Notes: generated by a model not told the origin, from the letters alone. Shown: positions 11,937-23,177, counted from the stretch's first letter. The stretch is 64,000 nucleotides of DNA from Azorinus chamasolen (GCA_963576725.1 OY755240.1:31810620-31874619); one strand, 5' to 3'. Numbers and translations are program-made.

Positions 11937-12560
11937 GTTGCGGCAGCACTCGTATGCTTCTCTAGTGTGGGGGCAGAAAGTCTGTCTGTTTCAAAATCTT
12001 GTTCAAAGCCTCGTCTTCCACCTGATAAAAAAATGAAGGAATGGCTTGAAAAGTGGCGATGGGAGGATGGCAATGATGTGCCATTCTTCATGGAGAACTC
12101 CGCCAACCTAGGACTTTATCCGGATTCAGCTTTAGAAACCGAAGTTGGCCGTTTAAAACCTCTTTTTTATGCCTTGTCCAGTGATAGGAAATGTCCAAGA
12201 AGTACTAAACACTTGATGAGAGGCAGCATCAAAGATGATATGAGAAGAAAGGCGACTTGTCCCTGGTACTACGTGATCAGTTACGATAAATTTAGGTTTC
12301 CTAGAATTATGATGACTGCAAGGTGCAAATGCCGGAGCTGTGTAGACACGGATAATCATGACACGAGGTGTGAGCCAATTGAAATACAACAGAAAGTGCT
12401 AAGAGTACAAACAGATAACTATGGAAACCCAGCTTGTAATAACACCGACGTGTACCTCATGGACAAAGGTGTAGAGAATATCGCAGTTGGGTGTACTTGT
12501 GTATACAAGTCAAAGGATAAAATTTCCGTGAAAGTCAGCAGGCCCAAAACCCCTGCCTAA
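11937..12560 (+). CDS. IL17-1: interleukin-17-like cytokine, last exon
   Basis: A secreted cystine-knot cytokine of the IL-17 family. The exon starts after the acceptor TTTTGCATTACAG (AG at 11935-11936) in phase 0 with VAAALVCFSSVGA, the end of a signal peptide; cleavage is likely just after VGA. No ATG lies in this frame near the acceptor, so a short first exon must lie upstream of the 57-bp array and was not found. The pro-part has LEKWRWEDGND and SSDRKCP. The IL-17 domain follows: CPWYYVISYDKFRFPR (CPW at 12258-12266), TARCKCRSC (12315 on), then a later Cys in RCEP, ACNN, and the closing VGCTC near 12489-12500. All eight cysteines expected for molluscan IL-17 are present. Stop TAA at 12558-12560. 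Its closest relative here is IL17-2. A MITE composite starts about 45 bp after the stop. Confidence 0.92.
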   Translation, partial: VAAALVCFSSVGAESLSVSKSCSKPRLPPDKKMKEWLEKWRWEDGNDVPFFMENSANLGLYPDSALETEVGRLKPLFYALSSDRKCPRSTKHLMRGSIKDDMRRKATCPWYYVISYDKFRFPRIMMTARCKCRSCVDTDNHDTRCEPIEIQQKVLRVQTDNYGNPACNNTDVYLMDKGVENIAVGCTCVYKSKDKISVKVSRPKTPA

Positions 12561-12604
12561 TAGATTTCTACCTCCACTTTTGGACTGTCAACAATGCCAA
12601 TCAA

Positions 12605-12990
12605 CAAGCAGGCTCGTAGCTAGCGATACGCACTTACGCACGTGCGTAAAATCAATCTGAAAGGTGAAAACATTATTATGGCCAAACTAGAACAAAAATC
12701 GAAGACTTAGTGGGTAGACTTTGATAACCGTTCTGTCTTGTCATGAAGGCTTCAACCCATTCCTTTATATTAATGCTTTTTTACGCCTCTGTTAAAGTCA
12801 ACTTTTGAAACCATTGTGATAAATAGAGCATTTGCTCCTATAGGAGCAAATGCTCTATTTATCACAATTGTTTAAAAAGTACACAGTTCTATTTTTCCTG
12901 GGGAGATTGCCCCCCCCCCCCTTACCCCTATAGCCACGGTGTGTACATTACATTTGGATTCAGTCCCGCTACTAGCTAACTTCACTTGTA
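12605..12990 (-). mobile_element. Composite repeat X-D-X', copy 1
   Basis: A family D core (GAAACCATTGTGATAAATAG / tip TTTGCTCCTATAGGAGCAAA at 12800-12870) is flanked by unique blocks also flanking D at 32158-32690 and 45415-45750. On one side are CTAGCGATACG and AAGTCTACC-like blocks; on the other is CCACGGTGTGTACATTACAT. Orientation is opposite to the other two copies. A run of 10 C lies at 12912-12921. Confidence 0.75.
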
Positions 12991-13199
12991 GACTGTCAAC
13001 AGTGCAAATATAAGTGCAGCTGGAACCAAGTAACGAGAAAAGTATACCACTGGTGGTGGGCGTGTGGCGGAGACCGGGACACAGACAGCGGTATCGAACC
13101 AATTTTTTTGTGAAGCATATTCTCTCAAATTGTTTATCGCATATATGGAATCTATTAATGTCCAATTCAATCTTATACCGTATTTGACTGATGGACACA

Positions 13200-13290
13200 T
13201 GCACTGTCATTTGCAAACAGTGTAGACCAAGCTCATAGGGCTCCGAGAGGAGTCCTCTGATCAGGGTTTTCTCTGTTCGTTATTCCGCAA
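13200..13290. repeat. MITE hairpin remnant
   Basis: CATTTGCAAACAGTGTAGAC ... CTCTGATCAGGGTTTTC: one decayed TTAA-class hairpin without recognisable ends. The frames at 12872-13216 (minus) cross this and the preceding composite and are not genes. Confidence 0.5.
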
Positions 13291-13485
13291 ATCCTCCTGC
13301 ATATTCAAACCGTTCGTACGAAGTGAACTCATTTGTTAAATACTGAGGGAATATTCCACTTTGATAGTTCAGGGTCGCAAGGATTAATTTATTGCATTCC
13401 CTAATGAGCTAAACATACAAACATTTTACTACAAATATTGCCACAAGAAGTTTTATATTACAACAAACGTCAGATGATAATATAC

Positions 13486-13668
13486 GTCAATTAAAACATT
13501 TTCAAGAATAACTTCTTTATTCCTCAAACAAACCCTATGTTATGACCATTCTTTAGAATCGCTATTTCTCTTCGAGACGATTCTTAAGAGTGATCATAAC
13601 ATAGGGTTTGGTGGAAAAATTAAAAGTTATTCTTGATTATGTTTTAATTTACACATCTTATATGGATA
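13486..13668. mobile_element. MITE family C
   Basis: Arms CAAACCCTATGTTATGACCA and TGATCATAACATAGGGTTTG around a short AGAATCG/CGATTCT stem. The outer parts are ATTAAAACATTTTCAAGAAT and its inverted partner ending TTTTAATTTACACATC. Confidence 0.75.
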
Positions 13669-13849
13669 TCTAGTGATATTTCACCTCTCATAACGCTCAT
13701 GTAAAGTGGCAATGTGGGAACATTGTTTAATTTCTTGTTAGAAAAGTGTTGTTACAATCTACACGATATATGATACAATGTAAAGTTGGATACTAGTCTT
13801 ATGATGTTTTTATACATTTTTATCATATGTTGAATCATCTTAACGCGTT

Positions 13850-14400
13850 AACACGAACCAGGCAGTGCCTACAGGGGCTGTCTGACATGGGTCGTCTCTG
13901 TTTGCAAAGGCTTTAAAGGGGAAGTCCCTACATTCGACAGATTTCAAAAGTGCCATAAAATATTTTTAAAAAACTCGTTTGTTTATATGCCGAAAAGAAA
14001 TATACCTCAACAAAATCAATCGAATAAACACCGAAGAAGACACATGTTTGATATGTTATTCGGCAATGTATTAGTATTTATTCGGCTCGCGTTGTAGTTT
14101 CGTTAATATATAGTTTCGTTATTAGTATATTAATTAGTTATTAGTTATTAAGATATAGTTTCGTTATTAGGTCGATAATATTTTGTTGTAGAACAGAAAT
14201 TATAAGTGTCGTTGAAAACGGGCGTTTTTTTATCATAGGGTCATTTTCCGATATAAGTTCAAATTGACAATCTTCATAATAATGACTGACCATACACATA
14301 TTAGGTTTTATGACATTATTGAAAATGTGCGTTCATTGTAGGGACTTCCTCTTTAAAGGCGTATGAAGTAAAGATTCAATTTACGCATCTTAATATGCTT
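13850..14400. mobile_element. 445-bp inverted-repeat element inside an E-type MITE remnant
   Basis: Terminal inverted repeats TTTAAAGGGGAAGTCCCTAC (13911) and GTAGGGACTTCCTCTTTAAA (14337-14357). The flanks are the two pieces of a TTAA-class MITE: GGGTCGTCTCTGTTTGCAAA to the left and GGCGTATGAAGTAAAG to the right, so the element cut the MITE just after its hairpin. AAAGGC is found at both junctions and may be the target duplication. Confidence 0.65.
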
Positions 14401-14511
14401 CCGGGTAGATACTTGGTAACGTTCAGAACTTATGTTATATTTTACAATATCTTGCCATATTTACAAGCGAGTATTGTTTCAAGTCAGTCAGAATAACTCT
14501 TTCATAAGTAT

Positions 14512-14718
14512 TACTGTAAAACCTCTGTAAATTGGACGTAACATTTAGTATTAATTCTGATCTTTCAGACAGTTGACAGCTTAATGCAGGTTGAAAGTCA
14601 TGCAGAAAGTTCCTCAGGGCATTCCCGTATGACTTTCACCCTACATTAGGTAGCCACCTTCCTAAAAAACCCTAAATTGTTCTCCATTAAAATTCCGGTT
14701 TAGAGTGGTTTTACTGTA
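14512..14718. mobile_element. MITE family P2 (TA class)
   Basis: TA at both ends; left TGTAAAACCTCTGTAAATTG (consensus CAGTAAAACC), right GGTTTAGAGTGGTTTTACTG. Hairpin GCTTAATGCAGGTTGAAAGT ... ACTTTCACCCTACATTAGG. Confidence 0.75.
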
Positions 14719-14854
14719 TGTAGATGTATTATTTTATTGTGGGATACTTTTGGTCCATTTTGTTTTTGTTTTGTTTATATATGTTGTACTGCAGAAGAAA
14801 AAAATATATTGAAAGCAATAAAGGTAATTTTTCATTTGCTCAAAGTTATTGAGT

Positions 14855-15590
14855 TGTGCTGAATGGAACTAATTTTACTGAGTAGACTCAGATGTACCAC
14901 TTGTACTGAGTTGACTTGAATTGAATTAGTTGTTCTGAGCTTGAATGGTTTGTATTGAGCAGAACTAGGAAGAACCAGTTGTATTTTGTATTGGCCTGAA
15001 CTAAGTAGGATCATTTGTACCTGTAGTACGAGTTGAACCGGTTGTATTTGCTGTACTGAGTTGAACCAGTTGCATTTGTTGTACTGATGTGATCCAGTTG
15101 CATTTGTTGTACTGAGTTGACCCAGTTGCATTTGTTGTACTGAGTTGATCCAGTTGCATTTGTTGAACTGAGTTGAACCAGTTGCATTTGTTGTCCTTAG
15201 TTGAACCAGTTGCATTTGTTGTACTGAAATGAATCAGTTGCAATGTGCTGTACTGAGTTGAACCAGTTTTATTGTTGGTTGCACTGAGTTGAACCAGTTG
15301 CCTTTGTTTGTTGTACTGGATTCGACCAGTTGCAAGTTGTTGTACTGGGTTGAACCAGTTGTATTTGTTGGACTGAGTTGAACCAGTTGCAATGTGTTGT
15401 ACTGAGTTGAACCAGCTGCATTTTACTGTACTGAGTTGAACCAGCTGCATTTTACTGTACTGAGTTGAACCAGTTGCATTTGCTGTACTGAGTTGAACCA
15501 GTTGCATTTGCTGTACTGAGTTGAACCAGTTGCAATGTGTTGTACTGAGTTGAACCAGTTGCATTTATTGTACTAAGTTGTACTCTCTTG
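14855..15590. repeat. 28-bp minisatellite
   Basis: About 25 units close to TTGAACCAGTTGCATTTGTT followed by GTACTGAG, with the best-preserved copies between 15050 and 15570. Because 28 is not a multiple of 3, the minus-strand frames 14832-15564 cycle through three readings of the unit. They are not genes. Confidence 0.9.
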
Positions 15591-15821
15591 TAAATGGTTA
15601 AACTGAATAGAATCAGCCGATCTGGTCTGACCCATTATCCCATTAACTACGTCTTTAAAAACAGCATAGACATAGATCCTTTAGCTGTCTACATGCGAAT
15701 CTGTTATTATATTTACTAACCATTTTGATCCTGATGAGATATTGAGTAATCAACAGGATTTAAGCTTTGTGATACTCGGTCGGAAGTTTCTAAAAAAACT
15801 TGATATCTAATCAGAAGTAGT

Positions 15822-15925
15822 GACAATTGCATCATCGAACGTTGAGTCGTGAAAATTGCATCATCGAACTTTGAGTCGTCCAAATTGCATCATCGAACTT
15901 TGAGTCGTCCAAATTGCATCAGATC
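15822..15925. repeat. 31-bp direct repeat, three copies
   Basis: AATTGCATCATCGAAC plus TTTGAGTCGT repeated three times, the first with ACGTTGAG. Confidence 0.8.
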
Positions 15926-16005
15926 GAATTTTAAGAAAACTTTATTTTTTCACACTGGAATAATTATTCGCGATTAGACATGATTTGAATTTAGTATAAT
16001 GCAAG

Positions 16006-16213
16006 TACAGTAGAACCTGTCCTAAACGGTTATCAAAAAGAGGTCTAATTATGGGTCTGTAAGGCAGGTGGTCGCTTAATGCAGGTCAAAAGTAATGCAG
16101 AAAGCTCCTATAGGAGGTTTCTGCATTACGTTTGCCATACATGAAGCAACCACCTGTTTTAAAGACTCCTATGTTCAATAAATGAATTGCCGCTTGGTAC
16201 AGGTTGTACTGTA
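16006..16213. mobile_element. MITE family P1 (TA class)
   Basis: TA-CAGTAGAACCTGTCC at 16006 and GGTTGTACTG-TA ending 16213. Stem GGTGGTCGCTTAATGCAGGT, tip GCTCCTATAGGAGG. Confidence 0.85.
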
Positions 16214-16434
16214 CACAAATATCTAAACATTGATGTATGGAGAAATTGAGCACACAATATTTTCACTTCGGAATAAGGGTTAAATATTCGGTTATTTGAG
16301 AATGTTCATGAAACCGAGACAAGGAAATTATACATGCACTGTCAGCATTAACATGTAGTATTATTTTGCATAATAGTGTACCTTTTATTGATGTTATCTG
16401 GATATCTTTATTGGATATATTAGAAAGTTTCCCT

Positions 16435-16669
16435 TTAACCCTTTCACCGCCGATGTCGCATAATTGCACCACGACAAGTAGTGCAGTCCTAGATCAGACA
16501 CCGCCTTGAAAATCAGGGACTTCACTTTTTGTCTCAATCTCTATTTATAAATATGTGCTTTATTCCTTTGAATTTTGCATTTGTTTATCTCATTTTCTTA
16601 TTGTACCGAATGATCTAACAAAAATTGGATTGCAGACAACAATTAGAAATGTGGCGCCGAAAGGATTAA
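16435..16669 (+). mobile_element. MITE family I (TTAA class)
   Basis: TTAA at both ends; left CCCTTTCACCGCC, right GGCGCCGAAAGGA. The second copy is at 19047-19292. The hairpin here has lost its right arm; the copy at 19047 keeps it. Confidence 0.8.
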
Positions 16670-16749
16670 ATTCTGAACAGTCAAACTGTTACAGTTCATT
16701 GCGGTTTAATGATAGAGTCGATTGTCGTAATTTGCGAGAGGATTTGAAT

Positions 16750-16840
16750 GGAGAAAAAAAGTGTAGACCCTTATCAGAGGGCTACTCTATGGGCTTTCTG
16801 ATCTGGGTCTACTATGTTTGCAACTTTCAGTACAAATACA
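16750..16840. repeat. TTAA-class hairpin remnant
   Basis: AGTGTAGACCCTTATCAGAG ... CTTTCTGATCTGGGTCTAC without flanking family ends. The 108-codon frame at 16555-16881 runs across family I and this hairpin and is not a gene. Confidence 0.5.
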
Positions 16841-16923
16841 GTTACAGTGTTTTGTTCACTACGAAAGCGCAGGTTGGGTGACTTTTATTCCGCTTCAAAC
16901 TTTGGCTGTCACTTATTTTAAAG

Positions 16924-17131
16924 TACAGTAAAACCTCTCTATAAAAGCCATTAAATTGTGTTAATTAGTTGGTAGTTAGGGCAGGTGGGTGCTTAAAACA
17001 AGGTGAAAGTAAAACAGAACGTTCCTATAGGAGCGTTCTGTTTTACTTTCACCTTGCTTTAAGCACCCACCTGCCTTTTACACAAAATATTTTATGTAAT
17101 TCAGTGGCCGTTATAGAGAGGTTTTACTGTA
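16924..17131. mobile_element. MITE family P3 (TA class)
   Basis: TA-CAGTAAAACCTCTCTATA ... TATAGAGAGGTTTTACTG-TA, with perfect 20-base termini. Long stem GCAGGTGGGTGCTTAAAACA / TGCTTTAAGCACCCACCTGC. Sister copy at 40753-40960. Confidence 0.9.
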
Positions 17132-17274
17132 CATCAAGCTTTCAATGGACCTGTATATTCCTGAATTATAGCTATTCAACTTTTACCTCATTGTTAAAAA
17201 AAAAAGCTCTGCTCAATTTTGGAGCTGTACAATTTTGACTACATCTACTGAGCAACTGTGCGTACCCACATATT

Positions 17275-17423
17275 AAAATCGCCATTTCTCCCCCAAACCC
17301 TATCATGTGACGATTCTTTAGAATCGTCTCAAAGAGACGATTCTAAAGAGTGGTCACAATATACGGTTTGATGGAGAAATAAAGGAGTTATTCTTGAAAT
17401 ATTTTAAATTACGAATCTTATCT
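17275..17423. mobile_element. MITE family C
   Basis: Arms CCCAAACCCTATCATGTGAC and GTGGTCACAATATACGGTTT around ATTCTTTAGAATCGTCTC / GAGACGATTCTAAAGAG. Confidence 0.7.
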
Positions 17424-17434
17424 GATAAAGCTTT

Positions 17435-17540
17435 TATGAAACTATTCAACAACTGTCAATCAGCTTGGATCACTATGAGACGCCGAGTTATTCGGCGTCT
17501 CATCTGGATCTATTTGCAATTGTGAATAAGGCCGTAATGA
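17435..17540. repeat. Family K fragment
   Basis: CAGCTTGGATCACTATGAGA, tip GCCGAGTTATTCGGC, CATCTGGATCTATTTGCA. Outer ends incomplete. Confidence 0.6.
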
Positions 17541-17622
17541 GGGGTTTATTAAGTAATAGCCTGGCCTTGATAATCATTTAAGCCATACATTATGGTGCAT
17601 GTCCACAGTCCACTTCAATAAG

Positions 17623-17818
17623 TACAGTAGAACCTGTCTTAAGCGGCCATAAAACGAGGTATGTAAGACACGTGGTAGCTTAATACAGGACAAAAGTAAT
17701 ACAGAAGATCCCAATAGGAGCTTTTTGCATTACGTTGTCCTGCATTAAGCAGCCACCTGCTTTTTAAGACTCCTATGTTCAATACATGTATGGCCGCTTA
17801 AGCCAGGTTCTAACTGTC
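17623..17818. mobile_element. MITE family P1
   Basis: TA-CAGTAGAACCTGTCTTAA ... AAGCCAGGTTCTAACTG. Stem GTGGTAGCTTAATACAGGAC / GTCCTGCATTAAGCAGCCAC. Confidence 0.8.
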
Positions 17819-18214
17819 AAACCGATTCTATAGTGTCTGCCACGGTCCAAGTTTCGCTTATTATTGTGCAGATCTAATTCGGCTATCTAATATTTACATT
17901 CATTATTTCTTACATAAATATTTATCGGAGAAGGAATTACAGAATTTCGTCATGAACATGTCATATACTGATCGACCATTCAAACAGTATGTAAGAGGAA
18001 ATTTATTGTGTCAAACTTTATACTTGTAAATGGCAACAGGGTGCATATCAAATTTATGGTTTGTTAATCGTGTTCACTCCTTCCTTTAATGTTCAATAAA
18101 TGTTGCGAAATACTTGAAGATTACTTATTTTATGATGCTTCAGTATACGTTCTTTACCTTCAGCCAGCTGAGCAAACGTTTGTCAGTAGACACTTTCTTT
18201 AACCCTTTTTGGGA

Positions 18215-18410
18215 TGGCGATTTGGCCTAGTGATTGAGCGTTGAGCTGATAACCCAGGAGTCCGGGGATCGAATCCCGGCAGGACCAGCTCGAACTTTCA
18301 CAGACGCTTTTCAGGTTGCTTCCTCTCTGCTCAATATTGTAGACGAATGACTCAATGACCAGAGGTGGTAGTTACTTTTACCCGATTCATATTCTTGAAA
18401 GGAATAATGA
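18215..18410 (+). mobile_element. tRNA-derived SINE
   Basis: RNA polymerase III box A-like TGGCCTAGTGATTGAGCG and box B-like GGGGATCGAATCCC lie about 40 bp apart, with a T-arm-like stem CCGGG/CCCGG and an anticodon-loop-like CTGATAA. The 5' and 3' acceptor strands do not pair, and a non-tRNA body (TTTTCAGGTTGCTTCCTCTC) follows, so this is a SINE rather than a tRNA gene. Confidence 0.65.
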
Positions 18411-18439
18411 CATTATAAATAGTAATTCGCTGACTTCTT

Positions 18440-18965
18440 ATGAAAGCATTGAATACAGGCACGTTTGGCTATAGCAGAAACGGTACAATTAAATCTTTAT
18501 TATTTCATAAGCAAACAGAGCAGACCCTGATCAATCAGATGGTTTCAACAGGAACCGTCTGATCTTGGTCTATTCTGTCTGTAAAGGCGTAAATCTGGGT
18601 ATTTGTTGAGTAAATGATTACACAATTTGGACCGTGAATTGCTCGGAGTCTCATGGTAATCCCGGGACAGATCCCATCTAAAGGAAACATTTAATGAATG
18701 AACATGAGTGTAACAGATGATTGCTTAATGCACGTCGAAAGTAATGCAGGAAGCTCTCATAGGAGCTCTCTGCATAACTTTCGTCCTGGATTAATTAATA
18801 TTTATTAGATTAGTTATTATAATAGCACAAGGGCATGGGAATATCTGGCCCTGGAAAACCCATAGAATCATATCTATATAGTATGAAAAGCACACATAGT
18901 AGACCTTAATCAGACATGAGCATTCTGATCTGGGTCTACTCTGTTTGCAAATGCGCAATGAACTA
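18440..18965. mobile_element. E-family pieces and P-type hairpin, interleaved
   Basis: 18460-18620: E-type hairpin (AAGCAAACAGAGCAGACCCT ... GTCTATTCTGTC). 18715-18785: P-type stem (GATTGCTTAATGCACG / CTTTCGTCCTGGATTAA) followed by 18795-18960, another E piece (TAATAGCACAAGGGCATGGG ... GGGTCTACTCTGTTTGCAAA) joined at a TTAA. Confidence 0.6.
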
Positions 18966-19046
18966 AAGAACACAGGTAACTGCTTAATGCAACCTAAAAG
19001 CAATTCCTAGAGCTCCTACAGCTTTCTACTTTGCTTCCAGTCTGTT

Positions 19047-19292
19047 TTAACCCTTTCACCGCCACAGTCGAGTAAATACACCACGACAAATAGTGCAGTC
19101 CCAGATCAGACGCCGCCTTTTCAAGGCGGCGTCTGATCAGGGACTTCACTATTTGTCTCAATCTCTATTTCTATATATGTGCTTTATTCCTTTGAAATTT
19201 GCATTTATTTATCGCATTTCTTTATTTTACTGAGTGATTGAACAAAATTGGATTGCAGACGACAATTAGAAATTTGGCGCCGAAAGGGTTAA
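19047..19292 (+). mobile_element. MITE family I, complete
   Basis: TTAA-CCCTTTCACCGCCACAG ... GGCGCCGAAAGGG-TTAA. The hairpin has left arm CCCAGATCAGACGCCGCC and right arm GGCGGCGTCTGATCAGGG with one internal mismatch. Confidence 0.88.
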
Positions 19293-19379
19293 GTTACCAC
19301 TTGTATTTTGAAAACCTTATTTCTTTATTTACTGATTATTTTATAGGGGTTTCCCCGAAGTAAAGGAGCAATTATTAGA

Positions 19380-20105
19380 GTGGGTTGTTTATCTCTTTTC
19401 AAACACTTATCTCAGCAAACTGCCATCAACACATTAGGACTTCTTCATCCTCGGAAGTATTTCATAAAGTCATGGTTAGCATTTATATCTGTATTTTGTC
19501 CATATCGAATGTTACATGCAGGACTGTTCTAAGTGCATATGAAAATCTATTCACCAAGCACAGTCTTGCACGCATCCCTCGACTTATATGCCTGGATGAA
19601 GACGTTGGTCAAACTCTTCCATTTGAGTCTGTTTACAATGATGTCCCATGCAAATCTCTTTTCGAACACTTATCTCAGCTAACTGCCAACGCTCATTCAG
19701 ATTAATACTGGCATATTTTTTGTAATTGGCAAGCGAGTTTGCGTGCTTGCAAGCATGTGCGTGTGTATGGATAGCATGTGGGTTTTGTTTGTTTGTAATC
19801 TAAACATGTTTACAAATGTTAAATTTACTGTGAATTAACGTATCTATACCAAGCTGTTATTCATAACCATTCTGATATATAAAGTCACATGCTTCTGATG
19901 AAGCAGCTCTCTAATCGCATGTGCTAACATGGTCATTGTTTTACTGCAGGTATAGTTAGGTTAATTCTACAGTAGATACATTGTGCATTTTCTGTAAATA
20001 TCTGTACATTATAATATGTTTGAGGGCCACAAGGGATATTAGTTGCTTGCCTGTACTAATTGTGTTACCCTCTTGAAATAAAGTCTTTATTATTAGTAGT
20101 AGTAG
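19380..20105 (+). mobile_element. LINE-like 3' end with (TTA)n tail
   Basis: Ends in AATAAAGTCTTTATTATTAG at 20080, the same polyadenylation-like block that ends the element at 31205. The frame 19385-19705 (106 codons) may be the last part of its ORF; it carries an internal repeat (CTTATCTCAGC-AACTGCCA at 19405 and 19670) but no RT or nuclease motif I can name. The segment from about 19710 on (GAGGGCCACAAGGG) resembles a 3' UTR. Confidence 0.5.
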
Positions 20106-20137
20106 GAAGAATACCGTATATACGTGCACAGCAGGAT

Positions 20138-20260
20138 TAACTCTTTCCCTGTTCTATATTTACTCAAAATGTCAATATTGAATATCCATGGACAAAATAG
20201 TTACAAGAAAATTATTGATGTAAACATCAAAGGGCGCCATTAAAAAGAACAACCATACTG
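20138..20260 (+). repeat. Family F left half
   Basis: TTAACTCTTTCCCTGTTCTA, TTGAATATCCATGGACAAAA: the F left end, truncated before the hairpin. Confidence 0.6.
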
Positions 20261-21600
20261 GTTTTGTTTAAATCTATCGTGAAACAAAATGCTTAGAATA
20301 TGATTGATCATGATACTTATGTGCTGCACTAACCCTTTCAATAAAGATATTTGACACAGTGTAAACATAAATTAAGACATGTGAAAGAGTTTTACATTAA
20401 ATTATACACCGATAGGCATTATCTTAATATAATCATGCAATCATTCAAAGGTCTAGCTCAGCATTGCTGTTGGAATTACTACAGTTATTTAATAAAAAAG
20501 ACACCCTACCAAACAATGAAATATACATAAAACAATTAATAATGAATTTTCCAAAGCTTTTCAATACTGTGAATTTAAGAAATGAATCAAAGACCGAAAT
20601 AGTTTAAATTGTAGTTTTGATAGATAATAAGCACGTTTTTATAAATTATTTTAATTGACTATTGATGGATCAGTCATTATTAAATCTTGGAAAATAACAG
20701 TATCCATTTCATTGTAAAATCTCATTCATATATTAATCTTAATATTACACATGTATTTGCAACAAATTTGGAGTATAAATGTGAAGAACAAAATGTTTTA
20801 AAATGCCCTACGTGGCACTAAGCAAGGTCGAATTCTAATTATGCGACATTAAGATATCCCCAATTATGGTCCCAATGTGCTCCATCTTTCGCATTTTATA
20901 CAATAACATACTTAAATTTAATTAATCAATACTTAAAAACTAATATAAAGTCCTAACATACAGCAGGGTTTCTTTAAAATTTAATAAATAGATATTCTGT
21001 ATATATTGGGCGGAAACTTTCTTGAGGTGCGTATGCTTTTCATAAAAATGTTACTATTATGTGCATAAGTGCCAATGACTAACTCCTTAGCATCACGTAT
21101 TACGGTACAACAGACTCGGTCTTTCTGACCTCGTGACTGACTTCAAATCGACAATCGACTAAAACATTCATTTATACACCATAATGTATAGGATTTTTAC
21201 TCTTAATTGGGCCAATCTTTACCAAGCAAATAATAACACGTTATGTCTAAACTTGCAATTCATCCGAATTAAACCAAAAACTGTACACTGGGCTGTGCAT
21301 TAACTGTAAATAGTGTAATACTTTCATACTTTCCTAGACCTTTAGGCAAGCCTATTGCACCGGGAATTCGAAAGGATCAGTTTTTTTATATCAATAATGT
21401 ATTAATTTCTTTTAATGCAATAATAACAAACAAATGCTTATTTTTTATTTCATTTACTTCTGATATGTTATTCACACTCTTAATCGACCAGTATATACAA
21501 GTTACATTGCCCAAACAAGTAACTTTCATTTCTTCAACATTACAGAAATGACTGATCCTCCCCTGAGCCAAACAATTCGTAATCCCATATAGACGCACCG
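20261..21600. other. AT-rich region, no gene
   Basis: No family ends, tandem repeats or convincing coding frames. The minus frame 21386-21598 has no motif. Confidence 0.5.
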
Positions 21601-21619
21601 CTTATGCGGGGCGCCAATA

Positions 21620-21795
21620 ATGATTTACGGAAGGTGGACCATTGTAGCCATTTGAGAAATTAAAGAAACAGATCTATCAAATTCCATTAGCAAACAGAGT
21701 AGATCCTGACTAGACGTCTCCTTCAGAAACCGTCTGATCTGGGTCTACTCTGTTTGCAAATGCGTAAATATGCGTTTATATGAAGGATAGGGTTT
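21620..21795 (+). mobile_element. Family F right part
   Basis: GGAAGGTGGACCATTGTAGC to TTTATATGAAGGATAGGG, with hairpin arms GCAAACAGAGTAGATCCTGA and CTGGGTCTACTCTGTTTGC. Confidence 0.7.
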
Positions 21796-21834
21796 TTGTG
21801 GGGTTTTACTGTTAAGTCAGTCATTTTCTTGCTG

Positions 21835-21925
21835 CATGCCACCTGGCAACCTTTTGCAAACCTATTGGATCCTGGTTAGTAATGGGCGTCTAATCAGGAT
21901 CCAAACTCTTTGACATTTGGTCAAG
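21835..21925. repeat. Family K fragment
   Basis: CTATTGGATCCTGGTTAG ... GTCTAATCAGGATCCAAAC followed by TTTGACATTTGGTCAA. Confidence 0.55.
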
Positions 21926-22129
21926 GAACTGGCTAAATATAATATAATAAAAGATTGTTTTTTTTATTATGAAAGATTGTATTTGACTATTATATGATGA
22001 TATTGATGATGTACTGATTTACAAATCAATAAATATATGTTATGTTCTGTAACCGATCAGAATTTGAGTAGACACTAATGTGATTAAATACACCGTTTAA
22101 TTTATCATTGTACCTGTCATACAGACCAC

Positions 22130-22347
22130 TTAACTCATTCCTTCCTACTGACGTATTTGGACTCCTCTGTTAAAGTCATTTTGAAACCACTGTGATTAAT
22201 AGAGCATTGGCTACATACGAGCTAATGCTCTATTTATTGCATTGGTTTCAAAACTATATAATTCTAAAAACAAATCTCTAATATTAAAATGATCCTTTTA
22301 GGTAGATGTTGGGTCTAAAAGTAGATTAGATGGGAATGGGTGGTTAA
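22130..22347 (-). mobile_element. MITE family D (TTAA class)
   Basis: TTAA at both ends; stem GAAACCACTGTGATTAATAG / CTATTTATTGCATTGGTTTC. Tip partly decayed. Confidence 0.8.
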
Positions 22348-22552
22348 AGGCGGACATAGATTATTCAATACATTGCATTCCCGAAATACACAGACATACT
22401 TAAACATTTTTATTGCCACTTTAAATGATTACAAAGTAATAACTTTATAACTATCTATATACTAATATGTGTCTCGGAAGATGTCAAAACAGAACAGATC
22501 CCAGTATGATTGACATTATTTGTTTACAGCGGGTTATGGGTTAGTTAACATT

Positions 22553-22771
22553 TTAACCCTTACAATGCTGGATTTTCAAATGGGCTATTCCAAAATTCAA
22601 CCAGGTCAAGCTTACGGTGAATATTTACGGAGTTTTCTAAAGGAAAGTGTAATATGACAAACAGTGCGAACCCTGGGGAGAAAGCTTCTCTAGGAACCCT
22701 CTCATGTGGGTCTTCACTGTTTGCAAAGGATATTCATATAAGTCACTCGTTTCCCGCATTGTAAGGGTTAA
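22553..22771 (+). mobile_element. MITE family J (TTAA class)
   Basis: TTAA-CCCTTACAATGCTGGAT ... CCCGCATTGTAAGGG-TTAA. Hairpin GTGCGAACCCTGGGGAGAAA / GAACCCTCTCATGTGGGTC. A degraded relative is at 23345-23560. Confidence 0.8.
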
Positions 22772-22837
22772 GTATCAGTTTTCGCGGTAATCTTTTTACA
22801 GTAGAACCTTTCAAAAGCGACCTCCTAATTATAATTC

Positions 22838-23010
22838 GCTGCCAAGTAATGCCGTCTGCAAAATGTGGTGTATGCTACAATTTCCATTCTTTAATTTCCT
22901 TTTTTCAAGTAGCCCAATCACAGTATCAAACAGTTTGCATCCTGATGAGACGCCGAGTTACTTTTCACCTCATCTGGATCTAAGGTGTACATATGTAACC
23001 GCGGATTAAT
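22838..23010 (+). mobile_element. MITE family A (decayed)
   Basis: TTCGCTGCCAAGTAATG, GTCGTCT-like GCCGTCTGC, then AACAGTTTGCATCCTGATGA and CTCATCTGGATCT. It lies beside a P-family left end (ACAGTAGAACC at 22799). Confidence 0.65.
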
Positions 23011-23061
23011 CATTGTCAAAGACAAAGTCAACTAGCACGGGACTTTTAAAAGCGGATGGCT

Positions 23062-23177
<116 letters not shown>

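Noticed and set aside
14832..15564. Asn/Gln/Thr-rich minus-strand frames
   Set aside because: 28-bp minisatellite read-through; the reading cycles through three frames of the unit.
18220..18297. A tRNA gene (possible GAT anticodon)
   Set aside because: Box A and B-like motifs are present but acceptor strands do not pair and a SINE body follows.
19385..19705. 106-codon frame as a host gene
   Set aside because: No domain recognised and it sits at the 3' end of a LINE-like unit; kept only as a possible ORF tail of that element.
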